From positions 69,468 to 133,467 of the forward strand of contig NZ_LXSL01000014.1 in NCBI RefSeq assembly GCF_001648355.1: a DNA stretch of 64,000 bases, given 5' to 3'. Both the position numbers and the translations under genes were made by a program. Under the pieces are notes generated by a model, which was given only the letters and a program-made list of their open reading frames with translations, did no database searches and was not told where the DNA came from. Position 1 is the first letter of the stretch. The number at the start of each line of letters is the position of its first letter. Below, piece after piece: positions 49,719-58,537 of the stretch. This stretch comes from Eikenella longinqua. Lineage in GTDB: Bacteria > Pseudomonadota > Gammaproteobacteria > Burkholderiales > Neisseriaceae.

Positions 49719-50567
49719 CTACTGCCCGAATTTCCGTTCCGCCATCCACTTCACGCGTTCCACGCCCTGATAGCGCGGCGCGGTGGAGAATGTGCCGTCC
49801 AGCGTGGCGATGGCGGCTTTGTCGTCGTCTGAAAGGGCGAAGTCGAACACGTCGAGGTTTTCCGCCATGCGTTCGGGCTTGGTGGATTTGGACAGGACGA
49901 TGATGTTCTGTTCCACCAGCCAGCGGATGATGACCTGCGCCACGGATTTGTCGTATTTCGCGCCGATTCGGCTTAACACGGGGTTTTGGAAGATGCCGTC
50001 CTGCCCTTCGGCAAAGGGCGACCAGGCGGATACGGCAATGTTTTCGGCTTGCAGGGCGGCGATTTCGTCGGCGCGCTGGCGGAAGGGGTTGATGCCGATT
50101 TGGTTGAGCTGCGGCATGACGCGGTTGAATGTGCCCAAATCGACGGCGCGGTCGGGGGCGAAGTTGCTCACGCCGATGGCGCGGATTCTGCCTGCCGCCT
50201 GCGCTTCTTCCAGCGCGCGCCATGTGCCATAGACGTCGCCGTAGGGCTGGTGGATAAGCACCATGTCGATGTAGTCGAGGTTCAGGCGTTTGAACGAGCG
50301 GTCGAGCGAGGCGCGGGTGGCGGCTTCGCCTGCGTTTTCCACCCAGATTTTGGTGGTAACGAACAATTCTTCGCGCGGTACGCCGCACATTGCAATCCCT
50401 TGCCCGACTTCGGTTTCGTTCAGATAAACCTGCGCCGTGTCGATGTGGCGGTAGCCTGCCTGAACGGCATCGGCAACCGCGCGGGCGGTTTCTTCGGGGG
50501 CGATTTGGTACACGCCGAAGCCGACGAGGGGGATGGTTACGCTGTTAGCAAGGGGGAGGGTGTGCAT
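49719..50567 (-). CDS. Aldo/keto reductase (DkgA/DkgB-like)
   Basis: 282 residues, AKR5-type. Catalytic tetrad: Asp and Tyr in YRHIDTAQVYLNE, Lys in FVTTKIW, His in MVLIHQPYG. NADPH site IIVLSKSTKPERMAENLDVF. Reduces 2,5-diketo-gluconate, methylglyoxal or other aldehydes; the neighbours hint at reactive carbonyl removal. Start after AAGGATTTCCCC, weak Shine-Dalgarno. Confidence 0.9.
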   Translation of the reverse strand: MHTLPLANSVTIPLVGFGVYQIAPEETARAVADAVQAGYRHIDTAQVYLNETEVGQGIAMCGVPREELFVTTKIWVENAGEAATRASLDRSFKRLNLDYIDMVLIHQPYGDVYGTWRALEEAQAAGRIRAIGVSNFAPDRAVDLGTFNRVMPQLNQIGINPFRQRADEIAALQAENIAVSAWSPFAEGQDGIFQNPVLSRIGAKYDKSVAQVIIRWLVEQNIIVLSKSTKPERMAENLDVFDFALSDDDKAAIATLDGTFSTAPRYQGVERVKWMAERKFGQ

Positions 50568-50741
50568 ATGGGGAAATCCTTATTAAGAATAGTGGGATAG
50601 GTTTTGGCTTTGCAGGAACTCAGCCTTGCTTCGCAAGACATCGGTCCACTTCGTTGAAGCTCACTCTTTCAGGTAGCCTGCATGCCGGGAAGCAGTATAA
50701 GGTAGGCGGCTGCGGGCTAGCAATTTGCAGCTGGGGATGAT

Positions 50742-50789
50742 TAGAGGCTACCTGAAAAACGGTGGTTTCTTTTTTTCAGGTAGCCTCTG
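50742..50789. repeat. DUS inverted pair
   Basis: AGAGGCTACCTGAAAAA and TTTTTCAGGTAGCCTCT. It lies between the ACP terminator and the leader-type repeat upstream of the aldo/keto reductase gene (50605-50682). Confidence 0.6.
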
Positions 50790-50801
50790 TTGGTAGGCAA
50801 G

Positions 50802-50840
50802 GCAAACCGCCTGCGGTTCTTTCCCCGGCAGGCGGTTTGC
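50802..50840 (-). terminator. Terminator of the adhesin complex protein gene
   Basis: GCAAACCGCCTGC and GCAGGCGGTTTGC form a perfect 13-bp stem, 20 bases beyond the stop at 50861. Confidence 0.8.
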
Positions 50841-50860
50841 TTTGGCGGGCGGCTTGATGT

Positions 50861-51550
50861 TTAGCGCGGGCTGCAATCTTTATAGGCGATGCGGTTGGAT
50901 GGCGCGGTGACCATGATGCCGTTTTGGCTGCGGTAGTTTTGCGCGTCCATTTGGCCGGCGGAGAGGGTGTAGCCGCTGCCGGTGAATACGGTGTCTACGT
51001 TGTCGGAGCGGTTGAGGTCGTAGGCGAGGGTGCGGCGGTGGCCTTCAATGTCGGCCACGGCGCGGGTGGGCACACCTTGGCGGTTGAAGCTGTATTGCAC
51101 GTTGAGGCGGCGGTTGTTTTGGCATTGGTAGGCCACGCGGCCTGCGGCGGCGGGGTGGCGCCCGTTATCGGCGCGCTCTTCGCTGCGGGCGTCGGCGGTG
51201 TGCGGCTGGCAGTTTTTCACCACGAAGCGGTTGTGGGCGGTGAGGCCGACCAGCTCGGTGGTGCTGTAGTTGTGGGCGTCGATGTAGCCGCCGGAGAGGG
51301 TGTAGCCGCGGGCGGAGAAGGTGGTGCCGGTGCTGTCGGAGCGGCGGGCGTTGAGGGGCAGGGTGGCGCGGATGCCGCCGGCTTTCACTTCGGCGCTCAC
51401 GGCTTTGCCGTTTCTATCGAAACGATAGCGTACGTCGGCACGCTGGCCGTTGTCGCAGGAATAGGAAACGCTGCCGGCGCGGGCGGCAGAGGCAGGGAAG
51501 GCGAAGCCGGCAGCCAGGGCGGCTGCGGCGCAGATGGGAAGTAATTTCAT
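50861..51550 (-). CDS. Adhesin complex protein (ACP/MliC-like) with two tandem domains
   Basis: 229 residues: signal peptide (to about 22, ASA) and two copies of the ACP fold, about 26-114 (VSYSCDNGQRADVRYRFDRNG ... FVVKNCQPH) and about 138-229 (VAYQCQNNRRLNVQYSFNRQ ... RIAYKDCSPR). Each has the paired cysteines near its ends. The second copy is close to meningococcal ACP, whose C terminus is FKDCSPR; ACP there is a single-domain outer-membrane adhesin that also inhibits C-type lysozyme. The duplication is unusual for what I know of the family. Confidence 0.85.
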   Translation of the reverse strand: MKLLPICAAAALAAGFAFPASAARAGSVSYSCDNGQRADVRYRFDRNGKAVSAEVKAGGIRATLPLNARRSDSTGTTFSARGYTLSGGYIDAHNYSTTELVGLTAHNRFVVKNCQPHTADARSEERADNGRHPAAAGRVAYQCQNNRRLNVQYSFNRQGVPTRAVADIEGHRRTLAYDLNRSDNVDTVFTGSGYTLSAGQMDAQNYRSQNGIMVTAPSNRIAYKDCSPR

Positions 51551-51893
51551 GGTGTTACTCCGTGTTCGGAAAAATATTTGGCTGGCGCGCGCAATATGTG
51601 AAACTGCGGCGCCCGGGTGCTTTCGCGCTGCGGATTATAGGCTTTTGGCGGGGGTGGACAAGTGGAAATGAGTAAAAGAAAGTTGCCGTTTGGCAGCGGG
51701 GATATGGGGAAGGTTAATCATCGTTTTGGGGGGCGGGATGAAGAGGGCTGCTTCAGCTCAGTTGAAACGAGATTTTAGAAGGAAGCTAAATTTTTCAGGT
51801 AGCCTTGGGGGTTGTTTTTCAGTTAAAATCTGCTTATGGCTTGTGTTTAAGCTTGGCACCCCAGGCAATTGGAGCCTGGAACGACCAAGAAAC

Positions 51894-52080
51894 TCACAAG
51901 CCATTTTTTAGCTTGTATATGGTAATGTTGCCGTTGCGTAAATCCTGTTCAATATTGCGTACCCTTTGGATGAATAGTCGCTTCGCTTGCTCCCACTCCG
52001 GCACGAGAACGTATAGGGCCGGAGCTGCGTAGGTCAGATTGCGTCGCACCCCGCACCTGCTCCACCGCCTGATTATTTTT
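51894..52080 (-). pseudogene. C-terminal gene fragment
   Basis: An open frame without a proper start, beginning in a DUS copy and running RRNLTYAAPALYVLVPEWEQ, AKRLFIQRVRNIEQDLRNGN, ITIYKLKNGL and a TGA stop at 51894-51896. It looks like the end of a real protein by composition, but I cannot name it. Confidence 0.4.
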
Positions 52081-52089
52081 CAGGTAGCC

Positions 52090-52260
52090 TTACAGGTTCT
52101 TTTCGGTTAATATTTTCTTACGCCCACGTGATTGCGTTAGCATGCCGTTTAATCGTGAACGGAACGACTGCGCCTCACTCGAGCCAAGAAGGCTCGGCTG
52201 TCTGGTTGGTAACTCGGCATTTGAGCCGGAGCTTCCCAGCACAGTGTGGGCGTTAGTCAT
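52090..52260 (-). CDS. Small open frame of unknown function
   Basis: 56 residues, MTNAHTVLGSSGSNAELPTR to RKKILTEKNL and TAA, followed directly by a DUS. The last 12 bases before the stop resemble the end of the next small frame (KILSENSP). Basic, Ser-rich, no known family. It could be a remnant; a weak start context argues for that. Confidence 0.35.
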   Translation of the reverse strand: MTNAHTVLGSSGSNAELPTRQPSLLGSSEAQSFRSRLNGMLTQSRGRKKILTEKNL

Positions 52261-52457
52261 GTCCATAATTTCAACAAGCCGTCACACATCTGGCGCTGTC
52301 TCTGAGCGTCATTGCATTAGCTCGCCACATCGATTTTGCGCTGTCCTACTGAGTGTTCCACCTGCTGCCGGATTTCCGACATCCGCTCCGGCGTTGCCAT
52401 GCTTTGGGTGTGGCGGGATGGATTCAGCGAGAGGCTGGGATTGTTTTTCAGGTAGCC

Positions 52458-52625
52458 TTACGGGCTGTTTTCGGATAGTATCTTCATATGCCTCAAGGTT
52501 TTCATGTTTCCGCGACCCATGCCATGAATTTGGGCGTCGGGCGTGAAAGCTGGGTTGCGGAGGATGTCGGGCAATCGGAGCCCGAATCGTTCGTCAATCC
52601 GCGAGGCTTTTTCTTTGTCTGCCAT
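52458..52625 (-). CDS. Small open frame of unknown function
   Basis: 55 residues, MADKEKASRIDERFGLRLPD to MKILSENSP and TAA, then a DUS. Past the stop the same frame stays open (GYLKNNPSLSLNPSR ... QRKIDVAS), so it may be the front of a longer gene cut by the DUS-borne segment. No family recognised. Confidence 0.4.
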   Translation of the reverse strand: MADKEKASRIDERFGLRLPDILRNPAFTPDAQIHGMGRGNMKTLRHMKILSENSP

Positions 52626-53103
52626 AACGCAGCAGGTACTCTCTCGCCCAGTGCGTATAGGGAGTTGTTTCCGTTTTATTGTCGTAGGTATTCAGCAAAC
52701 ATACACTTGGCTCAACCATAAGCTTCTGCTGCATCCGAAGTGTTGCCGGATGGGCTCGCCCAGTTCCGCCTTGGTTTTCGCCAGCGCCTGCCTCATCGCC
52801 TCGGCGGCCTGCGGGTTGCGGTTCAGTTTCTGAAACAGGCTCGCCAGCGGGTCGCTCGTCTGCTCGCTCGAAGAGTTGCCCGCTGCCTGCGTTTCGTCCG
52901 TGTTCTTGTTCGTAGTCATGTATCGTTCTTTCCAAAAGTTGCTGTTTGTCGGGTGCGGCCTGCTCGCCGAACACATCCTGCTGGTTCGGGTTGCCCTGCG
53001 CTGCCAAGGCCTCGTAATAGTTGCGCAGCAGCGCGGCAATAGCCTTGCCGCTGCGTTTGTGTTCCTCAAAGAAGGCCAGCAGCTCGCGCGATACCGCGTT
53101 CAT
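52594..53103 (-). CDS. Hypothetical protein, probably truncated
   Basis: From ATG 53103 (MNAVSRELLAFFEEHKRSGK) the frame runs 169 residues to 52594; a TTG start at 53130 would add MQQSLFGKD. The first 75 residues are helical and protein-like; the rest overlaps another frame with better features (52692-52919) and is doubtful. I do not recognise it. Confidence 0.45.
   Translation of the reverse strand: MNAVSRELLAFFEEHKRSGKAIAALLRNYYEALAAQGNPNQQDVFGEQAAPDKQQLLERTIHDYEQEHGRNAGSGQLFERADERPAGEPVSETEPQPAGRRGDEAGAGENQGGTGRAHPATLRMQQKLMVEPSVCLLNTYDNKTETTPYTHWAREYLLRYGRQRKSLAD
52692..52919 (-). CDS. Hypothetical protein, 3' end replaced
   Basis: 75 residues from ATG 52919 with GGAAAGAA upstream: MTTNKNTDETQAAGN, then a helical segment SLFQKLNRNPQAAEAMRQAL and ELGEPIRQHFG, after which the ending CSRSLWLSQVYVC looks unnatural. 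It overlaps the previous frame at its start, as in operons. Unknown family; likely a truncated remnant. Confidence 0.45.
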   Translation of the reverse strand: MTTNKNTDETQAAGNSSSEQTSDPLASLFQKLNRNPQAAEAMRQALAKTKAELGEPIRQHFGCSRSLWLSQVYVC

Positions 53104-53424
53104 GTCTTTGCCGAACAAGCTCTGTTGCAACAGATGGTTGGCTGCCGACAGATGGTTTTTAGTTTGAAGAGAAAAAGCAAGCAGAAAGACGAATCAGGCT
53201 ACCTGAAATCCGCTATATGGATGGCTAAAACATCAGCAAAATTTGCCATTGCATGAAAACGACACTTTCCCCAGAAGGCGAAAAGGTGGCAGAATCACGC
53301 ATTCGCTGGAGAGCGAAATCCAGCATTAGGTTCTTGAAACCGCAGCAGCAACCGGCAAAATAGAAGCGGGCATCAGCTGCCGTGTATCAAACAATCAATT
53401 TTAAATCAGCAGTATATCCAAATC

Positions 53425-54000
53425 ATGCTTTTGTTTATCGACAACTACGACTCCTTCACCTACAACATCGTTCAATATTTCGCCGAGCTCGGCCAAGAAA
53501 TCAGCGTGCGCCGCAACGACGACATCAGCCTTAGCGACATCGCCGCCATGCAGCCGCAATACCTTGTGATCGGCCCCGGCCCCTGTTCGCCCAAAGAAGC
53601 CGGTATTTCCGTGCCCGCCCTTCAGCATTTTGCCGGGCAGATTCCCATTTTGGGCGTATGCCTCGGCCACCAAGCCATCGGCGAAGCCTTCGGCGGCCGC
53701 ATCGTGCGCGCGCAAAAGCTCATGCACGGCAAAGTCTCACCCGTGCGGCACACCAACAGCGGCGTGTTTGCCGGCCTGCCCAACCCCGTAAACTGCACCC
53801 GCTACCACAGCCTCGCCATCGAGCGCGCCAGCCTGCCCGAATGCCTCGAAATCACCGCCTGGACCGAAGACGGCGAAATCATGGGCGTGCGCCACAAACA
53901 GCACCCCATAGAAGGCGTGCAATTCCACCCCGAAGCCCTGCTCACCGAACACGGCCACGCCATGCTCAACAACTTCCTCAAACAGCACGCCCGGCGTTAA
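53425..54000 (+). CDS. trpG: Anthranilate/aminodeoxychorismate synthase glutamine amidotransferase
   Basis: 191 residues, class I glutamine amidotransferase. Cys79 in LGVCLGHQAIGEAFGG, with His and Glu in EGVQFHPEALLTEHG. DNYDSFTYNIVQYF and VIGPGPCSPKEAG are the family start. Supplies ammonia for anthranilate (tryptophan) and possibly p-aminobenzoate (folate) synthesis; trpE is not in the window, but trpD follows, which favours TrpG. Upstream 53135-53424 has an AT-rich leader with no obvious attenuator. Confidence 0.92.
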   Translation: MLLFIDNYDSFTYNIVQYFAELGQEISVRRNDDISLSDIAAMQPQYLVIGPGPCSPKEAGISVPALQHFAGQIPILGVCLGHQAIGEAFGGRIVRAQKLMHGKVSPVRHTNSGVFAGLPNPVNCTRYHSLAIERASLPECLEITAWTEDGEIMGVRHKQHPIEGVQFHPEALLTEHGHAMLNNFLKQHARR

Positions 54001-54069
54001 AATCGCCAAGGCTGCCTGCAACTCCAGCCCGGCAGCCCATCCCAATCCATCGCAAACAAAGGAAAAATC

Positions 54070-54516
54070 ATGAGCCTGAAAGCCCGCCTCACCGAAGATA
54101 TGAAAAACGCCATGCGCGCCCACGACACCCTCGCCCTCTCCACCATCCGCCTCGCCAATGCCGAAATCAAACGCTACGAAGTGGACGAGCGCCAAGAAGC
54201 CGACGACGCCAAAATCACTGGCATGCTTAGCAAAATGATCAAGCAGCGCAAAGAAAGCGCCGCCATCTACCACCAAGCCGGCCGCCAAGACCTGGCCGAC
54301 AAAGAGTTGGCCGAAGTAGCCATCCTCCAGCGCTACCTGCCCGAAATGCTTTCTGAAACCGAAATCCAAAGCGCCGTGGCCGCCGCCATTGCCGAAACCG
54401 GCGCCTCCGGCATGGCCGACATGGGCAAAGCCATGGGCGTGCTGAAAAAACGCCTCGCCGGCCAAGCCGACATGAGCGACGTGAGCCGCCTGCTCAAAGC
54501 CGCCCTGCAAAAATAG
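54070..54516 (+). CDS. GatB/YqeY domain protein
   Basis: 148 residues. SLKARLTEDMKNAMRAHDTLALSTIRLANAEIKRYEVDER is the YqeY start; YLPEMLSETEIQSAVAAAIAETGA the GatB-like helical tail. Thought to bind tRNA in amidation of misacylated tRNA or in related steps; function unproven. It sits between trpG and trpD on the same strand. Confidence 0.9.
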   Translation: MSLKARLTEDMKNAMRAHDTLALSTIRLANAEIKRYEVDERQEADDAKITGMLSKMIKQRKESAAIYHQAGRQDLADKELAEVAILQRYLPEMLSETEIQSAVAAAIAETGASGMADMGKAMGVLKKRLAGQADMSDVSRLLKAALQK

Positions 54517-54524
54517 CGCAGGCA

Positions 54525-54565
54525 AAAGGCTACCTGAAACCCAAAACATTTTTCAGGTAGCCTTT
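54525..54565 (+). terminator. DUS inverted pair after yqeY
   Basis: AAAAGGCTACCTGAAAC and TTTTTCAGGTAGCCTTTCC with a 9-base loop and a following T-rich stretch; a diverged copy is at 54582-54594. Confidence 0.7.
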
Positions 54566-54649
54566 CCTTTTTTCCGCAAAGGTTACCTGAAAACGAGCAA
54601 AGCCAGTTTCTTCCAATATATCCAACCCACCGCAAAGAAAGCACAAACC

Positions 54650-55666
54650 ATGTTCACCCCCCAACAAGCCCTCCAGCGCCTGCTCAGCAACAACGAGCTC
54701 TTCCACGACGAAATGACCAGCCTCATGCGCCAAATCATGCGCGGCGAAGTGGCCCCCGAGCTGATTGCCGCCATCCTCATCGGCCTGCGCATCAAAGTGG
54801 AAACCGTGTCTGAAATCAGCGCCGCCGCCCAAGTGATGCGCGAATTTGCCGCTCAAGTGCCCGTGGCCGAGCCCGATAAGCTGGTGGACGTGGTCGGCAC
54901 CGGCGGCGACGGCGCTCACACCTTCAATATTTCCAGCACCGCCATGTTTGTGGCCGCCGCCGCCGGCGCCAAAGTGGCCAAACACGGCAACCGCAGCGTG
55001 TCTTCCTCCAGCGGCTCGGCCGACGTGATGGAGCTGGCCGGCATCTCCCTCTCGCTCACGCCCGGGCAGGTGGGGCAATGTATCGACCATTGCGGCGCCG
55101 GCTTCATGTTTGCCCCCAACCACCACAGCAGCATGAAATACGTTGCCCCCGTGCGCCGCGCGCTCGGCGTGCGCACCGTGTTTAACGTGTTGGGCCCGCT
55201 CACCAACCCCGCCGGCGCCGCCAACCAGCTCATCGGCGTGTTCCACATCGACTTGGTGGGCATCCTCTCCCGCGTGTTCCAGCAGCTCGGCAGCAAGCAC
55301 GCCCTCGTGGTACACGGCTGCGACGGGCTGGATGAAATCACCCTCACCGGCCCCACCCGCGTGGCCGAGCTCAAAGACGGCCTCATCGCCGAATACGACA
55401 TCCACCCCGAGCAATTCGGCCTCCCCGTGCGCGCTAATTTGGACGACATCAAAGTGGCCTCCGCCGCCGAATCGCTCGCCATGATGAACCGCGTGCTCAC
55501 CGGAGAAGCGGGCGCACACCGCGACATCGTGCTGCTCAACGCCGGCGCCACGCTCTACGCCGGCAACGTGGCCGCCACGCTCGACGAAGGCGTGGACATG
55601 GCGCGCGAAGCCATCGACAGCGGCAAAGCCCGTGCCAAACGCGACGAAGTGGCCGCCTTCTCGTAA
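54650..55666 (+). CDS. trpD: Anthranilate phosphoribosyltransferase
   Basis: 338 residues. Second step of tryptophan synthesis. PRPP-binding VDVVGTGGDGAHTFNISSTAMFVAAAAG, KHGNRSVSSSSGSADVMELAG (the GNRSxSSxxGxADxLE motif) and MFAPNHHSSMKYVAPVRRALGVRT are intact. Length normal. trpC does not follow; the next gene is unrelated. Confidence 0.95.
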   Translation: MFTPQQALQRLLSNNELFHDEMTSLMRQIMRGEVAPELIAAILIGLRIKVETVSEISAAAQVMREFAAQVPVAEPDKLVDVVGTGGDGAHTFNISSTAMFVAAAAGAKVAKHGNRSVSSSSGSADVMELAGISLSLTPGQVGQCIDHCGAGFMFAPNHHSSMKYVAPVRRALGVRTVFNVLGPLTNPAGAANQLIGVFHIDLVGILSRVFQQLGSKHALVVHGCDGLDEITLTGPTRVAELKDGLIAEYDIHPEQFGLPVRANLDDIKVASAAESLAMMNRVLTGEAGAHRDIVLLNAGATLYAGNVAATLDEGVDMAREAIDSGKARAKRDEVAAFS

Positions 55667-56085
55667 AAGCTGGCCGCACAGGCGGGCTGAGGCGGCAAGG
55701 TTTCAGGTAGCCTTGAATGGGTTTGCCTGAAAGGATGGAAGGCTACCTGAAAAGAAAAGGCTACCTAAAATTTCAGCCTAACCGTAGGGTGTGTGCGGAA
55801 CACACGCACGCGGTTTGGGCGTATTCTCCGCCGCGTGCGTGGCTGCGCCACACACCCTACCGGCAGCCTACTCTTGCTGGGTTTGAATTGATAAAAGGCT
55901 ACCTGAAAAATAAATTTCAGGTAGCCTTTACCATGCTCGGCGAAAGAAACTACCCGCTTGGCGCATCGCCGCCCGCCATATAAGCAAACCGTCTAAACAA
56001 ACAACCAACGGTTCTTTCCCTTTTGTGCCGCCGCTCGGTAGAGTAGCACCTGTCTGCAATCCAATCCATCCGAAAGGGAAACATC
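55667..56085. repeat. Gene-free gap with a large inverted repeat and DUS copies
   Basis: No gene seen. DUS copies at 55701 and 55740 (and degenerate ones), an inverted repeat of about 77 bp at 55784-55860 built on GTAGGGTGTGTGCGGAACAC and its complement, and a perfect DUS pair at 55892-55929. The last 100 bases should hold the sbp promoter. Confidence 0.7.
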
Positions 56086-57144
56086 ATGTCGATACGCAAA
56101 TTCGGCTCATTGCTGGCCGCCGCCGCGCTGCTGGCCGCCTGCTCGCCGCAAGAAGGCGCCTCCGGCAACGGCGCTTCCGCCGCCTCTGCCGCTTCCGGCA
56201 ATGCCGCCGCGCCCGCCGGCAACATCGTGCTCACCAACGTGTCTTACGACGTGGCGCGCAATTTCTACGAACAATACAACCCCCTGTTTAACCAGCAACA
56301 CCCCGACATCACCATTAAGCAGTCGCACGGCGGCTCCAGCAAGCAGGCGCTGGCCGTGGCCAACGGCTTGCAGGCCGATGTGGTCACCATGAACCAAAGC
56401 TCCGACATCGAGCTTTTGGTGGAGAAAGGCCTCGTTTCTCCCGAATGGCAGAGCCGCCTGCCGGACAACGCAGTGCCGTTTACCAGCACCACCGTCTTCC
56501 TCGTGCGCAAGGGCAACCCGCAAAACATCCGCGATTGGAACGACCTCGCGCGCGACGGCATTAAGGTGATCATCTCCAACCCGAAAACCACCGGCAACGG
56601 CCGCTATTCCTTCCTCGGTGCCTACGGCTACGCGCTGAAGGCCAACAACGGCGACGATGCCAAAGCGCGCGAATTCGTGGGCAAGGTAATGCACAACGTG
56701 CCCGTGTTCGACAACGGCGGCCGCGCGGCCACCACCACTTTCGTGCAGCGCCAGATTGGCGATGTGTTGGTAACGTTTGAGAACGAAGCCCAGCTCGCCA
56801 CCAAGCAGTTTGGCGAAGGGCAGTTTGAAATCGTGTATCCCGCCTACTCGGTGCGTATGGAAAGCCCGGTGGCCGTGGTGGACAGCGTGGTGGACAAACG
56901 CGGCACGCGCGAAGCGGCCACCGCCTACCTGCAATACCTGTGGAGCAAGGAGGCGCAAGAGCTCGGCGCCAGCCTGTATCTGCGCCCGGCCAATGCCGAA
57001 GTGCTCGCCGCCCACGCTAGCACGCTGCCACCGGTGGAAACCTTCCGCCCCACCGATGTGTTCGGCCCGTGGAAGGAAATCATGCCCAAATACTTCGGCG
57101 ACGGCGGCGTGTTCGACCAGCTGATGAAAGCGCCGGGGAAATAA
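56086..57144 (+). CDS. sbp: Sulfate/thiosulfate ABC transporter substrate-binding lipoprotein
   Basis: 352 residues, start after GAAAGGGAAAC. Lipobox LAAC with Cys19, unlike the soluble E. coli Sbp. A Ser/Ala/Gly linker (24-44) precedes the binding domain: LTNVSYDVARNFYEQYNPLF, QSHGGSSKQALAVANGLQADVVTMNQ (anion loop) and NPKTTGNGRYSFLGAYGYA. The permease and ATPase genes are not adjacent. Sulfate or thiosulfate cannot be told apart from sequence. Confidence 0.9.
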   Translation: MSIRKFGSLLAAAALLAACSPQEGASGNGASAASAASGNAAAPAGNIVLTNVSYDVARNFYEQYNPLFNQQHPDITIKQSHGGSSKQALAVANGLQADVVTMNQSSDIELLVEKGLVSPEWQSRLPDNAVPFTSTTVFLVRKGNPQNIRDWNDLARDGIKVIISNPKTTGNGRYSFLGAYGYALKANNGDDAKAREFVGKVMHNVPVFDNGGRAATTTFVQRQIGDVLVTFENEAQLATKQFGEGQFEIVYPAYSVRMESPVAVVDSVVDKRGTREAATAYLQYLWSKEAQELGASLYLRPANAEVLAAHASTLPPVETFRPTDVFGPWKEIMPKYFGDGGVFDQLMKAPGK

Positions 57145-57192
57145 GCGCCGCTTGGTTTCAACGGATCAAACCTGCTTCAACCCAAAAGGCTG

Positions 57193-57229
57193 AAAGGCTA
57201 CCTGAAAACTATTTTTCAGGTAGCCTTTT
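57193..57229. terminator. Bidirectional DUS terminator between sbp and aroA
   Basis: AAAGGCTACCTGAAAA and TTTTTCAGGTAGCCTTTT with a short loop between convergent stops. Confidence 0.8.
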
Positions 57230-57244
57230 GCGCCTCGGGCAGCC

Positions 57245-58537
57245 TTATGCCACCATGCCCGCAAGCACTTTGAAATAAGTGGGGAAGGTTTTGTTTACGC
57301 ATTGCGGGTCGTTGATGACCACGGGCACACCCAAAAGCGACACCAGCGCGAAACACATTGCCATGCGGTGGTCGTCGTAGGTGTCGATGCGGGCGTTGGC
57401 GGCCAGGCGTGGCGGCGGGGTGATGTGGATGGCTTCGGCTTCTTCTTCCACCCGCGCGCCGAGTTTGCGCAATTCGGCGGCCATGGCGGCGATGCGGTCG
57501 GTTTCCTTCACGCGCCACGAGCCGATATTGCGCAGGCTGCACCGCTTGCCCGTGGCCAAGGCCACGATGGCCAGCGTCATCGCGGCATCGGGGATGTGGT
57601 TGGCATCCAAATCAAAGGCTCGGATTGGCTGGCCGGAGCGGCGGGCTACCTGAATATAGTTTTCACCCCATTCCACCGTGGCGCCGATTTTCGCCAGTTC
57701 GGCGGCAAAGGTGGTGTCGCCCTGGATGCTGTGCCGCCCGATGCCATATACGCGCACGGGCGCGGCGGCCAAGAGCCCGGCGGCGAGGAAATAGGATGCG
57801 CCGGAAGCGTCGCCTTCCACGTGCAGCGCGGCGGGGGCGTGGTATTTTGCTTTTTCAGGTAGCCTGAACAGGCGGTAATCTTCGTGCGCTACGTGCACGC
57901 CAAACTGCGCCATCAGCTTGAGCGTGATGTCGATATAGGGCTGGGAAATCAGCTCGCCGCGCACTTCGATTTCGTGCACCTTTCCGGTGAGCGGCAGCGC
58001 CATCAAGAGCGCGGTGAGAAACTGGCTGGACACGTTGCCCTGCACCGGTATGCGCCGCACGCCGCTTTCGCGGTATGCGCCGATGCGCAGCGGCGGGTAG
58101 CCGGCCTGCCCTTCGTATTGCACATCGGCGCCGGCCACGCGCAGCGCGTCCACCAAATCGCCAATCGGCCGCTCATGCATGCGCGCCACGCCGTGCAGGC
58201 GGTAGCGGCCGCCGAGCAGGGCGAGCACGGCAGTGAGCGGGCGGAAGGCGGTGCCGGCGTTGCCGAGGAACAGGTCGGCCTGATTCTGCGGGAAACGGCC
58301 GCCGCAGCCGTGCACGGTTACGCTGTGGGCGCTGTGTTTTTCAATGCGCACGCCGAGGGCTTGCAGCGCGGCGAGCATGTGGCGGGTGTCGTCGGCATCG
58401 AGCAGCGATTCGATGCGGCAGGCGTTGTCGGACAGGGCGGCGAGGAGCAGCGTGCGGTTGCTGATGCTTTTCGAGCCGGGCAGGGTAAGGGCGGAGGGGC
58501 GCAGGCGGGAGGCGGGCAGGTAGAGGGAGGCGGTCAT
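57245..58537 (-). CDS. aroA: 5-enolpyruvylshikimate-3-phosphate synthase
   Basis: 430 residues. Sixth shikimate-pathway step. LPGSKSISNRTLLLAALSDNA (phosphoenolpyruvate and shikimate site), LFLGNAGTAFRPLTAVLAL (LGNAGTAxRPL motif) and DTYDDHRMAMCFAL are all intact, class I type. A DUS is read in frame near 57857 (LFRLPEKAKY). Together with trpG and trpD this puts three aromatic pathway genes within 5 kb but not in an operon. Confidence 0.95.
   Translation of the reverse strand: MTASLYLPASRLRPSALTLPGSKSISNRTLLLAALSDNACRIESLLDADDTRHMLAALQALGVRIEKHSAHSVTVHGCGGRFPQNQADLFLGNAGTAFRPLTAVLALLGGRYRLHGVARMHERPIGDLVDALRVAGADVQYEGQAGYPPLRIGAYRESGVRRIPVQGNVSSQFLTALLMALPLTGKVHEIEVRGELISQPYIDITLKLMAQFGVHVAHEDYRLFRLPEKAKYHAPAALHVEGDASGASYFLAAGLLAAAPVRVYGIGRHSIQGDTTFAAELAKIGATVEWGENYIQVARRSGQPIRAFDLDANHIPDAAMTLAIVALATGKRCSLRNIGSWRVKETDRIAAMAAELRKLGARVEEEAEAIHITPPPRLAANARIDTYDDHRMAMCFALVSLLGVPVVINDPQCVNKTFPTYFKVLAGMVA

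Larger units (their letters stand above)
51551..53424. other. Decayed region with short open frames and isolated DUS copies
   Basis: No full-length gene is supported. Minus-strand remnants are listed separately (51894-52080, 52090-52260, 52458-52625, 52594-53103, 52692-52919). DUS copies at 51794, 52079, 52447 and 53195 are single rather than paired. 53135-53424 has no coding signal except the leader of trpG. Confidence 0.65.
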
